This document shows, in pieces, positions 43,024 to 50,593 of a DNA stretch of 64,000 nucleotides. The position numbers and the translations under genes are program-made. The notes beneath the pieces are model-generated. The model worked only from the letters and a program-made list of their open reading frames with translations. It searched no databases and was not told the DNA's origin. The number at the start of each line of letters is the position of its first letter. Position 1 is the stretch's first letter. Location: NCBI RefSeq assembly GCF_900105515.1, contig NZ_FNSY01000001.1:2356001-2420000 (forward strand), given 5' to 3'. This DNA comes from Streptomyces sp. 2131.1. GTDB taxonomy: Bacteria; Actinomycetota; Actinomycetes; Streptomycetales; Streptomycetaceae.

Positions 43024-43872
43024 TCACTGGTCGCGGCGGTGCACCGCGCACACCGCCACCGCCGCGGCCACCAGCGCCCACAGTGCGTAGACGGTCCAGG
43101 CACCCGCCTCCGACCACGGGAAGAGCTCGGGCGGGGGCTGCGGAAGGGCCCCGCCCGTCAGCCGGTCCCAGGCGCTGAACGGCAGGGCGTGCCGGAGCAC
43201 CGCCGTCAGGTGGCGGCGGTCGCTGAGGACCATCGGCAGCAGGAGCAGCACCACCACGCACGCCACGACCGAGGCCCCCGTGTGCCGGACCACCGTGCCG
43301 AGAGCCAGCCCCGCGAGCGCGGCAACCGGGGCGAGCAGCGCGGAGGCGGCGAGAACTTGGAGCACGCCGGGGTCCCCCAGCGGGACCGAGGCGCCGCGCC
43401 CGGACAGGATCGCCCGGGTCGAGGCGAACGAGACGGCGGCGACGAACACACCGAAGACCGTGGTGACGGCGGCGAGGACGAGAACCTTGGCGGCCATCAC
43501 CGAGCGCCGCGCGGGCACGGCGGTGAACGTCGTGCGGACGAGCCCCGTCCCGTACTCGCCGGTGACCGACACGGCCCCGATCGCGGCGAGCGCCAGGACC
43601 AGCACCAGGGCGGAGTTGTCGGTGAAGGCGTCCACAAGGGCCAGGCGGTGGGTGACGAAGAACTCCTGGCTGCCCTTGTCGTACTGGTACCAGTACTTGT
43701 AGTGGTCGTAGGCCGTACCGGCGTTGAACGCGACGACGGCCAAGGCACTGAGCGCGTACAGCCAGGGCGTCGAGCGCAGCGACCACGTCTTCAGCCACTC
43801 GGCGGCGATCAGGTCGGTGAAGCGCGCGCGGGGCACGTCGTGCGCCACGGGGGCGGCGGTCGCCGTGGTCAT
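43024..43872 (-). CDS. ABC-2 type transporter permease
   Basis: A 282-residue membrane protein. A cytoplasmic N-terminus (FTDLIAAEWLKTWSLRSTPW) precedes six hydrophobic segments; the ABC-2 feature VTGEYGTGLVRTTFTAVPARRSVMAAK lies in the middle. It pairs with the ATPase encoded just upstream, with a 4-nt ATGA overlap. Substrate unknown. It ends 13 nt from the convergent SDR gene. Confidence 0.9.
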   Translation of the reverse strand: MTTATAAPVAHDVPRARFTDLIAAEWLKTWSLRSTPWLYALSALAVVAFNAGTAYDHYKYWYQYDKGSQEFFVTHRLALVDAFTDNSALVLVLALAAIGAVSVTGEYGTGLVRTTFTAVPARRSVMAAKVLVLAAVTTVFGVFVAAVSFASTRAILSGRGASVPLGDPGVLQVLAASALLAPVAALAGLALGTVVRHTGASVVACVVVLLLLPMVLSDRRHLTAVLRHALPFSAWDRLTGGALPQPPPELFPWSEAGAWTVYALWALVAAAVAVCAVHRRDQ

Positions 43873-44777
43873 CGGGGGTCTCCTGCCAGGTACTGGACGC
43901 TGTCCGCGGTGAGTTCCATGAACGCCTCCTCCAGCGAGGCGCCGAGGGTGGTCAGTTCGTGGAGCAGGACCCGGTGGCGCAGAGCGAGTTCGCCGATGCG
44001 CTCGGCGGGGAGCCCGGTCACCGCGAGCCGGTCGCCGTCGGCGGTCACCGAGGCGCCCTCGGCGGTCAGCAGCGGGGCCAGGGTCGCCGCGTCCGGGGTG
44101 CGGACGGTGACGCTCAGCCGGGTCGAGCGGGCGGCGAACGCGCTCAGGCTCTCGGCGGCGATGAGCGCGCCGCGCCCGATGACGACGAGCTGGTCGGCGG
44201 TGTTCTCCATCTCGGTCATCAGGTGGCTGGAGACGAAGACGGTACGGCCTTCGGCGGCGAGCCGGCGGAACAGGCCGCGCACCCACAGCACGCCTTCCGG
44301 GTCGAGGCCGTTGAGCGGTTCGTCGAAGAGCAGGACGGGCGGGTCGCCGAGCAGGGCCGTGGCGATACCGAGGCGCTGGCGCATCCCGAGCGAGAAACCG
44401 GCGACGCGTCGGCGGGCCGCTGCCGCGAGGCCCACCTCGTCCAGGATCTCGTCGACCCGGGCGCGCGGGATGCCGTTGCTGCGGGCCAGCACGGCGAGAT
44501 GGGCGCGGGCGGTGCGCCCGCCGTGGACGTCGCCCGCGTCGAGCAGGGCGCCGACGTGGCGCAGCCCGCGCGGGTGGTCGCGGAAGGGGCGGCCCCGGAC
44601 GGTGGCCGTTCCGGCGGTCGGCTCGACCAGCCCGAGGAGCATGCGCAGGGTAGTGGTCTTACCGGCACCGTTGGGCCCGAGGAAGCCGGTCACCTCACCG
44701 GGCCGGACGGTGAAGGTCAGGTCGTCGACGGCGATGGCGCCGCCGTATCGCTTGGTCAGTCCGTTGACTTCGATCAC
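43869..44777 (-). CDS. ABC transporter ATP-binding protein
   Basis: A 302-residue ATPase. Walker A is GPNGAGKTTTL, the signature is FSLGMRQRLGIA (an unusual SLGMRQ form common in bacitracin-type transporters), Walker B is VLLFDEPLNGLDPEG, then SSHLMTEME. The C-terminal 80 residues are the regulatory extension typical of drug-export ATPases. GTG 44777 gives the family start MIEVNGLTKRYGG and has AGGGTGGG upstream; ATG 44831 would add 18 residues. Divergent from the histidine kinase. Confidence 0.9.
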   Translation of the reverse strand: MIEVNGLTKRYGGAIAVDDLTFTVRPGEVTGFLGPNGAGKTTTLRMLLGLVEPTAGTATVRGRPFRDHPRGLRHVGALLDAGDVHGGRTARAHLAVLARSNGIPRARVDEILDEVGLAAAARRRVAGFSLGMRQRLGIATALLGDPPVLLFDEPLNGLDPEGVLWVRGLFRRLAAEGRTVFVSSHLMTEMENTADQLVVIGRGALIAAESLSAFAARSTRLSVTVRTPDAATLAPLLTAEGASVTADGDRLAVTGLPAERIGELALRHRVLLHELTTLGASLEEAFMELTADSVQYLAGDPR

Positions 44778-44898
44778 GGGTCCCACCCTGCTGACCGGGA
44801 CCGGCCGGTGTCGTCGGGCCGTCGCTGACATCCGGACGGGCGCGACTGCACCCGTGGGTGTACAACCGTGGGCCGATGTGAGGGCGTTCGATACTGGC

Positions 44899-44904
44899 TA
44901 CGCT
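44899..44904 (+). promoter_or_regulatory. -10 box for the leaderless histidine kinase operon
   Basis: TACGCT, 6 nt before ATG 44911. No ribosome binding site. Confidence 0.45.
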
Positions 44905-44910
44905 CGGCGC

Positions 44911-46191
44911 ATGTCCTCGTCACCGGTCCTCCCCCTGCTCAAGCGCGTCCCCCCGGGCGCGTGGGTGGCGGCTGCCTGGTACGCGGGCATGGTGCTGACC
45001 CTGCTGATGCGGGTGCGGCTCCCGGGCGAGCAGCAGGCGTCCGTCCTGCCCGGGGTCCTCCTCTACCGCTGGGACGGCCTGCTCACCCACCTGCTGTCCA
45101 CGGGGCTGCTGATGACGGGCTGCCTGTGGCTCACCCGGCGCCCGCTGGGCGCCACGGCGATGCTGCTCGCCGCCTCCGCGCTCGCCACGATGCCGCTCGG
45201 GGTCACGGAGATACCTCTGGCACAGTTCCTGGCCGTCGATCTCGCCCTGTACTTCACGGCCGCCGCGCGTCCGCTGCGCACGGGCGTGCTCGCCCTCGTC
45301 ATGTCGGTCGTCGTCCTGGTCGTCTTCGTGAGCAGCCGGGCCTTCATGGGATGGCCGGCGGGTACGTCGGCGGAGGTGGCCGTCGCGCTGACGGCGGTCG
45401 TCGCCTGGCTGGTGGGCCGCTCGGTGAACGAGAGCCGCAGGCACGACGCGGACCTGGTGGCCAGGGCCACCGACCGCGCGCTCGTCGCCGAACGGCTGCG
45501 CATCGCCCGCGAGATGCACGACGTGGTCGCGCACAGCGTCGGCATCATCGCGCTCCAGGCGGGCGCCGCGGCCAGGGTCGTGCACACCCAGCCGGACGCC
45601 GCCCGGGAGGCGATGAGCGCGGTGGAGACGGCCGGCCGGGAGACGCTGTCAGGACTGCGCCGAATGCTGGGCGCCCTGCGGGAGACCGGGCCGGGTGGCC
45701 AGGAGCCGTCGGGCCGCGAGGGCGCGCCGCTGCGCCCCGCCGAGTCCCTGGCCGACATCGACCGGCTCGCCCGGGCCACGACCGCCGCCGGCGTCCGGGT
45801 CGACGTGGAGTGGCGCGGCGAACGGCGTCCACTGGCGCCCGAATTGGAGCTGTCGGCGTTCCGCATCGTCCAGGAGTCGGTGACCAACGTGGTCCGGCAC
45901 GCGGAGACTGCCGCCTGCCGGGTACGCGTCACCTACGGCCACGAGGAGCTGACCGTCGACATCACGGACCGGGGGCGGGGCACCGGCCGGGGTACGTCTC
46001 CTGGGTTCGGCCTCGTCGGCATGCGCGAGCGGGTGGCCCTGCTGCACGGCGAGTTCGCGGCCGCGCCCGCGCCCGGCGGGGGGTTCCGGGTCACGGCACG
46101 GCTGCCGGTGCCGGTGCACGAGCCGGTGCGGGAGGCGATACCCGGGCCGCCGGAGCGTGGGCCGGAACCCGTCCGGGAGGCGGCGATATGA
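44911..46191 (+). CDS. NarL-type sensor histidine kinase
   Basis: A 426-residue membrane kinase. Four or five membrane helices (residues 15-170) precede the dimerisation segment with the phospho-accepting His in RIAREMHDVVAHSVGIIALQAG (HisKA_3). The ATPase domain has N-box ESVTNVVRHA and G-box FGLVGMRERVALLHG. A Pro/Glu-rich tail follows. Its stop overlaps the response regulator start by 4 nt. Probable sensor for the divergent ABC transporter. Confidence 0.93.
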   Translation: MSSSPVLPLLKRVPPGAWVAAAWYAGMVLTLLMRVRLPGEQQASVLPGVLLYRWDGLLTHLLSTGLLMTGCLWLTRRPLGATAMLLAASALATMPLGVTEIPLAQFLAVDLALYFTAAARPLRTGVLALVMSVVVLVVFVSSRAFMGWPAGTSAEVAVALTAVVAWLVGRSVNESRRHDADLVARATDRALVAERLRIAREMHDVVAHSVGIIALQAGAAARVVHTQPDAAREAMSAVETAGRETLSGLRRMLGALRETGPGGQEPSGREGAPLRPAESLADIDRLARATTAAGVRVDVEWRGERRPLAPELELSAFRIVQESVTNVVRHAETAACRVRVTYGHEELTVDITDRGRGTGRGTSPGFGLVGMRERVALLHGEFAAAPAPGGGFRVTARLPVPVHEPVREAIPGPPERGPEPVREAAI

Positions 46192-46868
46192 GCGAGGCCG
46201 GGGCGGCTTCCGTCATCCGGGTGCTGCTCGCCGACGACCAGCCGCTGGTGCGGACCGCGTTGCGCATGGTCATGGCGGACACCCCGGACATCGAGGTGGC
46301 CGGCGAGGCGGGGACCGGTGAGGAGGCGGTCCGGCTGACCGACCGACTGGCGCCGGACGTCGTCGTGATGGACATCCGGATGCCCGGCATGGACGGCATC
46401 GAGGCCACGGAGCGGATCGTCGCACAGGGCGGCGCGGCACACGTGGTGGTCCTGACCACGTTCGACGACGACGATTACGTGTACGGGGCGCTGCGCGCCG
46501 GCGCGGCCGGGTTCCTGGTCAAGGACATGGCTCTGGACGACATCCTGGCGGCGGTCCGGGTGGTGGCCTCGGGGGACGCCCTGATCGCGCCGGGCGTCAC
46601 CCGGCGGCTGATCAAGGAGTTCGCCGCCCGTCCCGCGTCCTGCCCGGCTTCCCCGGCGCCGCTCGCCGCGATCACCGAGCGGGAGCGGGAGGTGCTGGTG
46701 CTGGTCGGCAGCGGGCTCTCCAACGCGGAGATCGCGGAGCGCCTGGTCATCAGCGTGGCCACGGCGAAGACGTATCTGACCCGGCTGCTCGCCAAGCTGG
46801 GGGCGCGGGACCGGGTGCAGCTGGTGATCATCGCGTACGAGGCGGGGCTGGTGTCCGCGGGGCGGTGA
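46188..46868 (+). CDS. NarL/LuxR-type response regulator
   Basis: A 226-residue regulator. The receiver domain has ADDQPLVR, the phospho-acceptor in VVMDIRMPGMDG and Lys in FLVKDM. The LuxR-type helix-turn-helix is LTEREREVLVLVGSGLSNAEIAERLVISVATAKTYLTRLLAKLG (here ITEREREVL). ATGA overlap with the kinase. Followed by a tract of nine G residues (46869-46877 area). Confidence 0.95.
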   Translation: MSEAGAASVIRVLLADDQPLVRTALRMVMADTPDIEVAGEAGTGEEAVRLTDRLAPDVVVMDIRMPGMDGIEATERIVAQGGAAHVVVLTTFDDDDYVYGALRAGAAGFLVKDMALDDILAAVRVVASGDALIAPGVTRRLIKEFAARPASCPASPAPLAAITEREREVLVLVGSGLSNAEIAERLVISVATAKTYLTRLLAKLGARDRVQLVIIAYEAGLVSAGR

Positions 46869-46944
46869 CGGGGGGGGGCGGTGACGGGGGGACGCGACCG
46901 ACCGCCGGACGCCGTGGCCCCGGCCATGATCCGCCGGACAGGCC

Positions 46945-47556
46945 CTACAACCAGCCCTTCTCGCGGGCCATGCGGACGGCCTCGGCGCGGTTACGGGCCG
47001 CCATCTTCTGGATCGCCATGGAGAGGTAGTTGCGGACGGTGCCCTGGGAGAGGTGGAGCGCGGCGGCGATCTCCGCGTTGGTCGAGCCGTCGGCGGCGGT
47101 GCGCAGGACCTCGCGCTCGCGTTCGGTCAGCGGGCTCGCCCCGTCGGCGAGTGCGGCGGCCGCGAGGCCGGGGTCGATGACGCGTTCCCCGGCGAGCACC
47201 TTGCGTACCGCCTCGGCGAGCTGGGACGCCGGTGCGTCCTTGACCAGGAAGGCGTCCGCGCCCGACTCCATGGCGCGGCGCAGATAGCCGGGCCGGCCGA
47301 AGGTGGTGACGACGACGACCTTCACGTCCGGGAGGGCGTCACGCAGCTGGGCCGTCGCGTCGATGCCCGTCATGCCGGGCATCTCGATGTCCAGGAGGGC
47401 GACATCGATGCCGTGTTCCCGGGCCGCCGCCAGGACCTCGTCGCCGCGGGCGACCTGGGCGACCACCTCGATGTCGGGTTCCAGACCGAGGAGCGCCGCC
47501 AGTGCCTCGCGCACCATGGACTGGTCCTCCGCGAGGAGAAGTCTGATCATGCTCAT
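46945..47556 (-). CDS. NarL/LuxR-type response regulator (DesR-like)
   Basis: A 203-residue regulator with receiver motifs AEDQSMVR, ALLDIEMPGMTG and FLVKDAP, and a C-terminal LuxR helix-turn-helix (LTEREREVLRTAADGSTNAEIAAALHLSQGTVRNYLS). It is of the DesR class. ATG 47556 overlaps the kinase stop by 4 nt. Last gene of an ATPase-permease-kinase-regulator operon, and convergent with the other regulator gene. Confidence 0.94.
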   Translation of the reverse strand: MSMIRLLLAEDQSMVREALAALLGLEPDIEVVAQVARGDEVLAAAREHGIDVALLDIEMPGMTGIDATAQLRDALPDVKVVVVTTFGRPGYLRRAMESGADAFLVKDAPASQLAEAVRKVLAGERVIDPGLAAAALADGASPLTEREREVLRTAADGSTNAEIAAALHLSQGTVRNYLSMAIQKMAARNRAEAVRMAREKGWL

Positions 47557-48731
47557 TCCGCGGATCCTAGGCCGGATTCGAACGGAACGCTGAGGACCAT
47601 GGTGAAGCCTTTGCCCGACCGGGCGTGGGTGGCCCGGGTGCCGAGGGTGCCGTCCACGGTGGCGAGGCGCTCGGTGAGGCCGGTGAGGCCGTTGCCCGGC
47701 GGGGTGCCGGCGGCGCCGCGGCCGTCGTCGGCGACGGTGAGTTCGAGGACCCGCCCGTCGAGCGTCTGGCGCGGGGCGAGCGTAACCGTGCAGCGGTGCG
47801 CGCCGCTGTGCCGTACGACGTTGGTGACGGCTTCCCGCAGCCCCCAGGCGAGCACCTCCTCCACCTTCCCGGGCACGCCGTCCGGGACGTCGGCGGGCAC
47901 GTCGGCGGTGACCCCGGCGGCGGCCAGCGCGGTGCGGGCGCCGGCCAGTTCGCCGGAGAGGGTCGGCCGGCGGTAACCGGTGACGGCGCTGCGTACGTCC
48001 ACCAGCGCCTGGCGGCTGACCTGTTCGATGTCGGCGACCTGGGCGGCGGCGCGCTCCGGCTGGTCGGGGAGCATCCGCCCGGCCAGCTCGCTCTTGAGGG
48101 TGATCAGGGAGAGGGAGTGGCCGAGCAGGTCGTGCAGGTCGCGGGCGAGGCGCAGCCGCTCCTCGTTGGCGGCGAGCTGCGCGACGGTGGCCCGGGCCTC
48201 GCGAAGCTCGATCGTGGTGCGGACCAGCTGCCGTACGCCGGTCATCGCGAAGCCGCCGAGCAGGGCGGGGAAGACCAGGGCGGTGATGATCTCGCGCGCG
48301 TCCTCCAGGGTCGCGCCGACGCCCACCAGGACCACGGTGGTGACGGGGATCAGCCAGCGCGCGGTCCGCAGTGGCAGCGTGGCCCCGACCGAGACGGACA
48401 CGTACACGAAGAGGACCAGCCAGGGCGTGCCGAACGTCAGCGACAGCAGGACGGCGAGGGCCCCGAGGAAGGCGAGGGAGGCGCGGACCCGGAAGGGGTC
48501 CAGCGCCTTCGACGTGTGCCGGAAGACGAGGACCAGGTAGGCGCCGACGAAGACCAGCAGCCCCAGAACGCCGAGCGCCGTCGCCCACGGGGTGTGGTTG
48601 CTGTCGGCGAGGTCCTTGACCGGCGCGCTCATGAAGGCGAGCCAAATGCCGATCCACAGCAGCTTGACCCCCGCCTGGCGGGCGGTCGCGGGCGGCCGCC
48701 CCAGACCCACCGACATCTCGTCCTCGTTCAC
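47553..48731 (-). CDS. DesK-like sensor histidine kinase
   Basis: A 392-residue membrane kinase. Four or five helices lie within residues 15-150. The phospho-His is in RLARDLHDLLGHSLSLITLKSEL (DesK/NarX HisKA_3 type). The ATP domain has EAVTNVVRHSG and GNGLTGLTERLATVDG. GTG 48731 is chosen because it overlaps the permease stop (GTGA). DesK-class kinases sense membrane state or drugs, and here the kinase is co-transcribed with an ABC exporter. Confidence 0.93.
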   Translation of the reverse strand: MNEDEMSVGLGRPPATARQAGVKLLWIGIWLAFMSAPVKDLADSNHTPWATALGVLGLLVFVGAYLVLVFRHTSKALDPFRVRASLAFLGALAVLLSLTFGTPWLVLFVYVSVSVGATLPLRTARWLIPVTTVVLVGVGATLEDAREIITALVFPALLGGFAMTGVRQLVRTTIELREARATVAQLAANEERLRLARDLHDLLGHSLSLITLKSELAGRMLPDQPERAAAQVADIEQVSRQALVDVRSAVTGYRRPTLSGELAGARTALAAAGVTADVPADVPDGVPGKVEEVLAWGLREAVTNVVRHSGAHRCTVTLAPRQTLDGRVLELTVADDGRGAAGTPPGNGLTGLTERLATVDGTLGTRATHARSGKGFTMVLSVPFESGLGSAE

Positions 48732-49468
48732 GACTTCAAGGTGTCCTTCCGGTAGAGCCAGGCCGCGCCGCCCGCGAAGAGCAGGAAGTAGACGCAGAGG
48801 ACGGCGACGTCCCTGGCGTGCGGCGCGCCGCCCATCTCGACGGCCTGGCCGAGTGCAGCGTACGCGTGCGTGGGAAGCCACTCGGACACGTTCTGGAGCC
48901 ACTGCGGGAAGGTGGCGCTGGGCATCCACAGGCCGCCGAGGATGGAGAGCCCGAAGTAGATGATCATCGTGACGGGGCGGACCGCGTCACCACTGGTCAG
49001 GTAGCCGATGGCGACACCGAGCGCGGCGAAGACCAGTGAGCCGGCCCAGATGACGCCGGTCAGCGCGAACCACTGCCACAGGTCGAAGCGGACGTGCTTG
49101 ACCGAGGCGGCGACGAGGAAGACCACGACGATGCACGGCAGGGTGACCATGGCGGCGCTGGCGATCTTCGCGAGGACGTAGCCGCGGCCAGGCAGCGCGG
49201 TCAGCCGCAGCTGGCGCACCCAGCCCTTCTCGCGCTCCTTGGCGATGCGCTCGCTGTTGCCCATGAGGACGGCGGTCAGCGCGCCGAACGAGGCCATGGA
49301 GACCATGAAGAAGGACTGGAGGGTCAGATCGGTGTGCGGGATCTTGTCGGTGTCGTTCTGGGTGCCGGAGATCAGCAGGTAGATCACCGACGGGTAGATG
49401 ACCGAGAAGAACATGAACTTCTTGTTCCGCAGGGTGCGGGTCACTTCGAGCCTGATGAGTGTGTTCAT
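48728..49468 (-). CDS. ABC-2 type transporter permease (DrrB-like)
   Basis: A 246-residue membrane protein with six helices. MNTLIRLEVTRTLRNKKFMFFSVIYP at the start and KEREKGWVRQLRLTALPG in the first cytoplasmic loop are typical of drug-export ABC-2 permeases. Overlaps both its upstream ATPase and its downstream kinase by 4 nt. Confidence 0.93.
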   Translation of the reverse strand: MNTLIRLEVTRTLRNKKFMFFSVIYPSVIYLLISGTQNDTDKIPHTDLTLQSFFMVSMASFGALTAVLMGNSERIAKEREKGWVRQLRLTALPGRGYVLAKIASAAMVTLPCIVVVFLVAASVKHVRFDLWQWFALTGVIWAGSLVFAALGVAIGYLTSGDAVRPVTMIIYFGLSILGGLWMPSATFPQWLQNVSEWLPTHAYAALGQAVEMGGAPHARDVAVLCVYFLLFAGGAAWLYRKDTLKS

Positions 49469-50400
49469 GCGGTCCTGGCCTCCTCGGCCTCGGTGATGGC
49501 GACGAAGGCCTGCTCCAGGCCGAGTCCGGCGACTTCCAGCTCGCGCGGGTAGAGGCCGAGGCCGTAGACGGCGTGGACGGTCGCGTCCGCGTTGTGCGAC
49601 TGGATGCGCACCCGCCGGCCGCTGATGTCGAGCGTGGAGAGGAACGGCAGCGCACGCAGGGCCGCTTCGTCGATGGCGCCCTCCAGCTCGAAGGAGATCC
49701 GGCGGGCCCCGGCCTTCGCCTTGATCTCGGCGGCGGTGCCGTCGGCGAGGAGGCGGCCCTTGTGCAGGACCAGGACGCGGTCGGCGATCGCGTCGGCCTC
49801 TTCGAGATAGTGGGTGGCGAACAGGACGGTACGGCCCTGCTCGGCCTGCTCGCGCATGGTGGCCCAGAACGCCTGGCGGGCGGTGACGTCCATGCCGGTG
49901 GTCGGCTCGTCGAGCACGATGAGGTCGTTGGCTCCGGCGGTGGCCAGCGCGAAGCGTACGCGCTGCTCCTGGCCGCCCGAGAGCTTGTTGACCATCCGGC
50001 CGGCGATCGACGCGATGCCCGCCCGGGCCAGCACCTCGCCCACGGGGTAGGGGCGCGGGTGCAGGTCGCAGCCCAGCCGGACCAGCTCCTCGACGGTGAC
50101 GTCCTCCATCAGCCCGCCGCTCTGCAGCATGGCGCCGACCCGGCCGGCCGCGATGGCCTCCTGCGGGGTGGTCCCGAAGAGGCGGACGGTGCCGGAGTCG
50201 GCGGGGCGCAGGCCGAGCAGGAGGTCGAGGGTGGAGGACTTGCCGGCGCCGTTCGGGCCGAGCAGCGCCACGGTCTCGCCGGGGTGCAGGTCGAGGGTGA
50301 GCCCGTCGACGGCGCGTACGTCCCCGTAGGCCTTGGTCACCTGGTCGAAGGCGACCACGGCGGTCCTGGCCGCGGTCGTTTCGGTGGCTGTCGTTGTCAT
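49465..50400 (-). CDS. ABC transporter ATP-binding protein (DrrA-like)
   Basis: A 311-residue ATPase: Walker A GPNGAGKSSTL, signature LSGGQEQRVRFALA, Walker B LIVLDEPTTGMD, H-loop FATHYLEEAD. Drug-resistance ABC type. ATG 50400 has no ribosome binding site; a CAGGCT hexamer six nt upstream could be a weak -10 box for a leaderless mRNA. First gene of a four-gene operon. A palindrome centred near -65 (50459-50472) is a likely site for the operon's own response regulator. Confidence 0.92.
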   Translation of the reverse strand: MTTTATETTAARTAVVAFDQVTKAYGDVRAVDGLTLDLHPGETVALLGPNGAGKSSTLDLLLGLRPADSGTVRLFGTTPQEAIAAGRVGAMLQSGGLMEDVTVEELVRLGCDLHPRPYPVGEVLARAGIASIAGRMVNKLSGGQEQRVRFALATAGANDLIVLDEPTTGMDVTARQAFWATMREQAEQGRTVLFATHYLEEADAIADRVLVLHKGRLLADGTAAEIKAKAGARRISFELEGAIDEAALRALPFLSTLDISGRRVRIQSHNADATVHAVYGLGLYPRELEVAGLGLEQAFVAITEAEEARTA

Positions 50401-50458
50401 GCGTCCAGCCTGGCCGAACGGGGGTGCGCGCGGCAGGGTCAGCGGTCGTGGATCCGGG

Positions 50459-50472
50459 ATGACAGATGTCAT
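50459..50472. promoter_or_regulatory. candidate response-regulator binding site
   Basis: ATGACAGATGTCAT: two 6-bp arms (ATGACA and TGTCAT) around a 2-bp centre, about 65 bp upstream of the operon start at 50400. Symmetric sites at this distance are usual for NarL/LuxR-type activators. Confidence 0.5.
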
Positions 50473-50593
50473 GCGCCGGGGGTGACGGTCGTGCTTCCGG
50501 TACGCCGTTGCCGGGGGTGCGGCCCGGTCCGGGAGCGCCGCCGCCCCCGGCCGGGGGTCCGGTCGGGGGCGGGTGGGGCGTGGTGCGTACGGG

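Noticed and set aside
44777..44831. ATG 44831 as the start of the ABC ATPase
   Set aside because: It has no ribosome binding site or -10 hexamer and adds 18 residues before the family's usual start. Not excluded.
43039..46191. Single 1050-residue plus-strand ORF opposite the ABC genes and running into the kinase
   Set aside because: The first half is the shadow of the permease and ATPase; only the part from 44911 has kinase sequence and a promoter.
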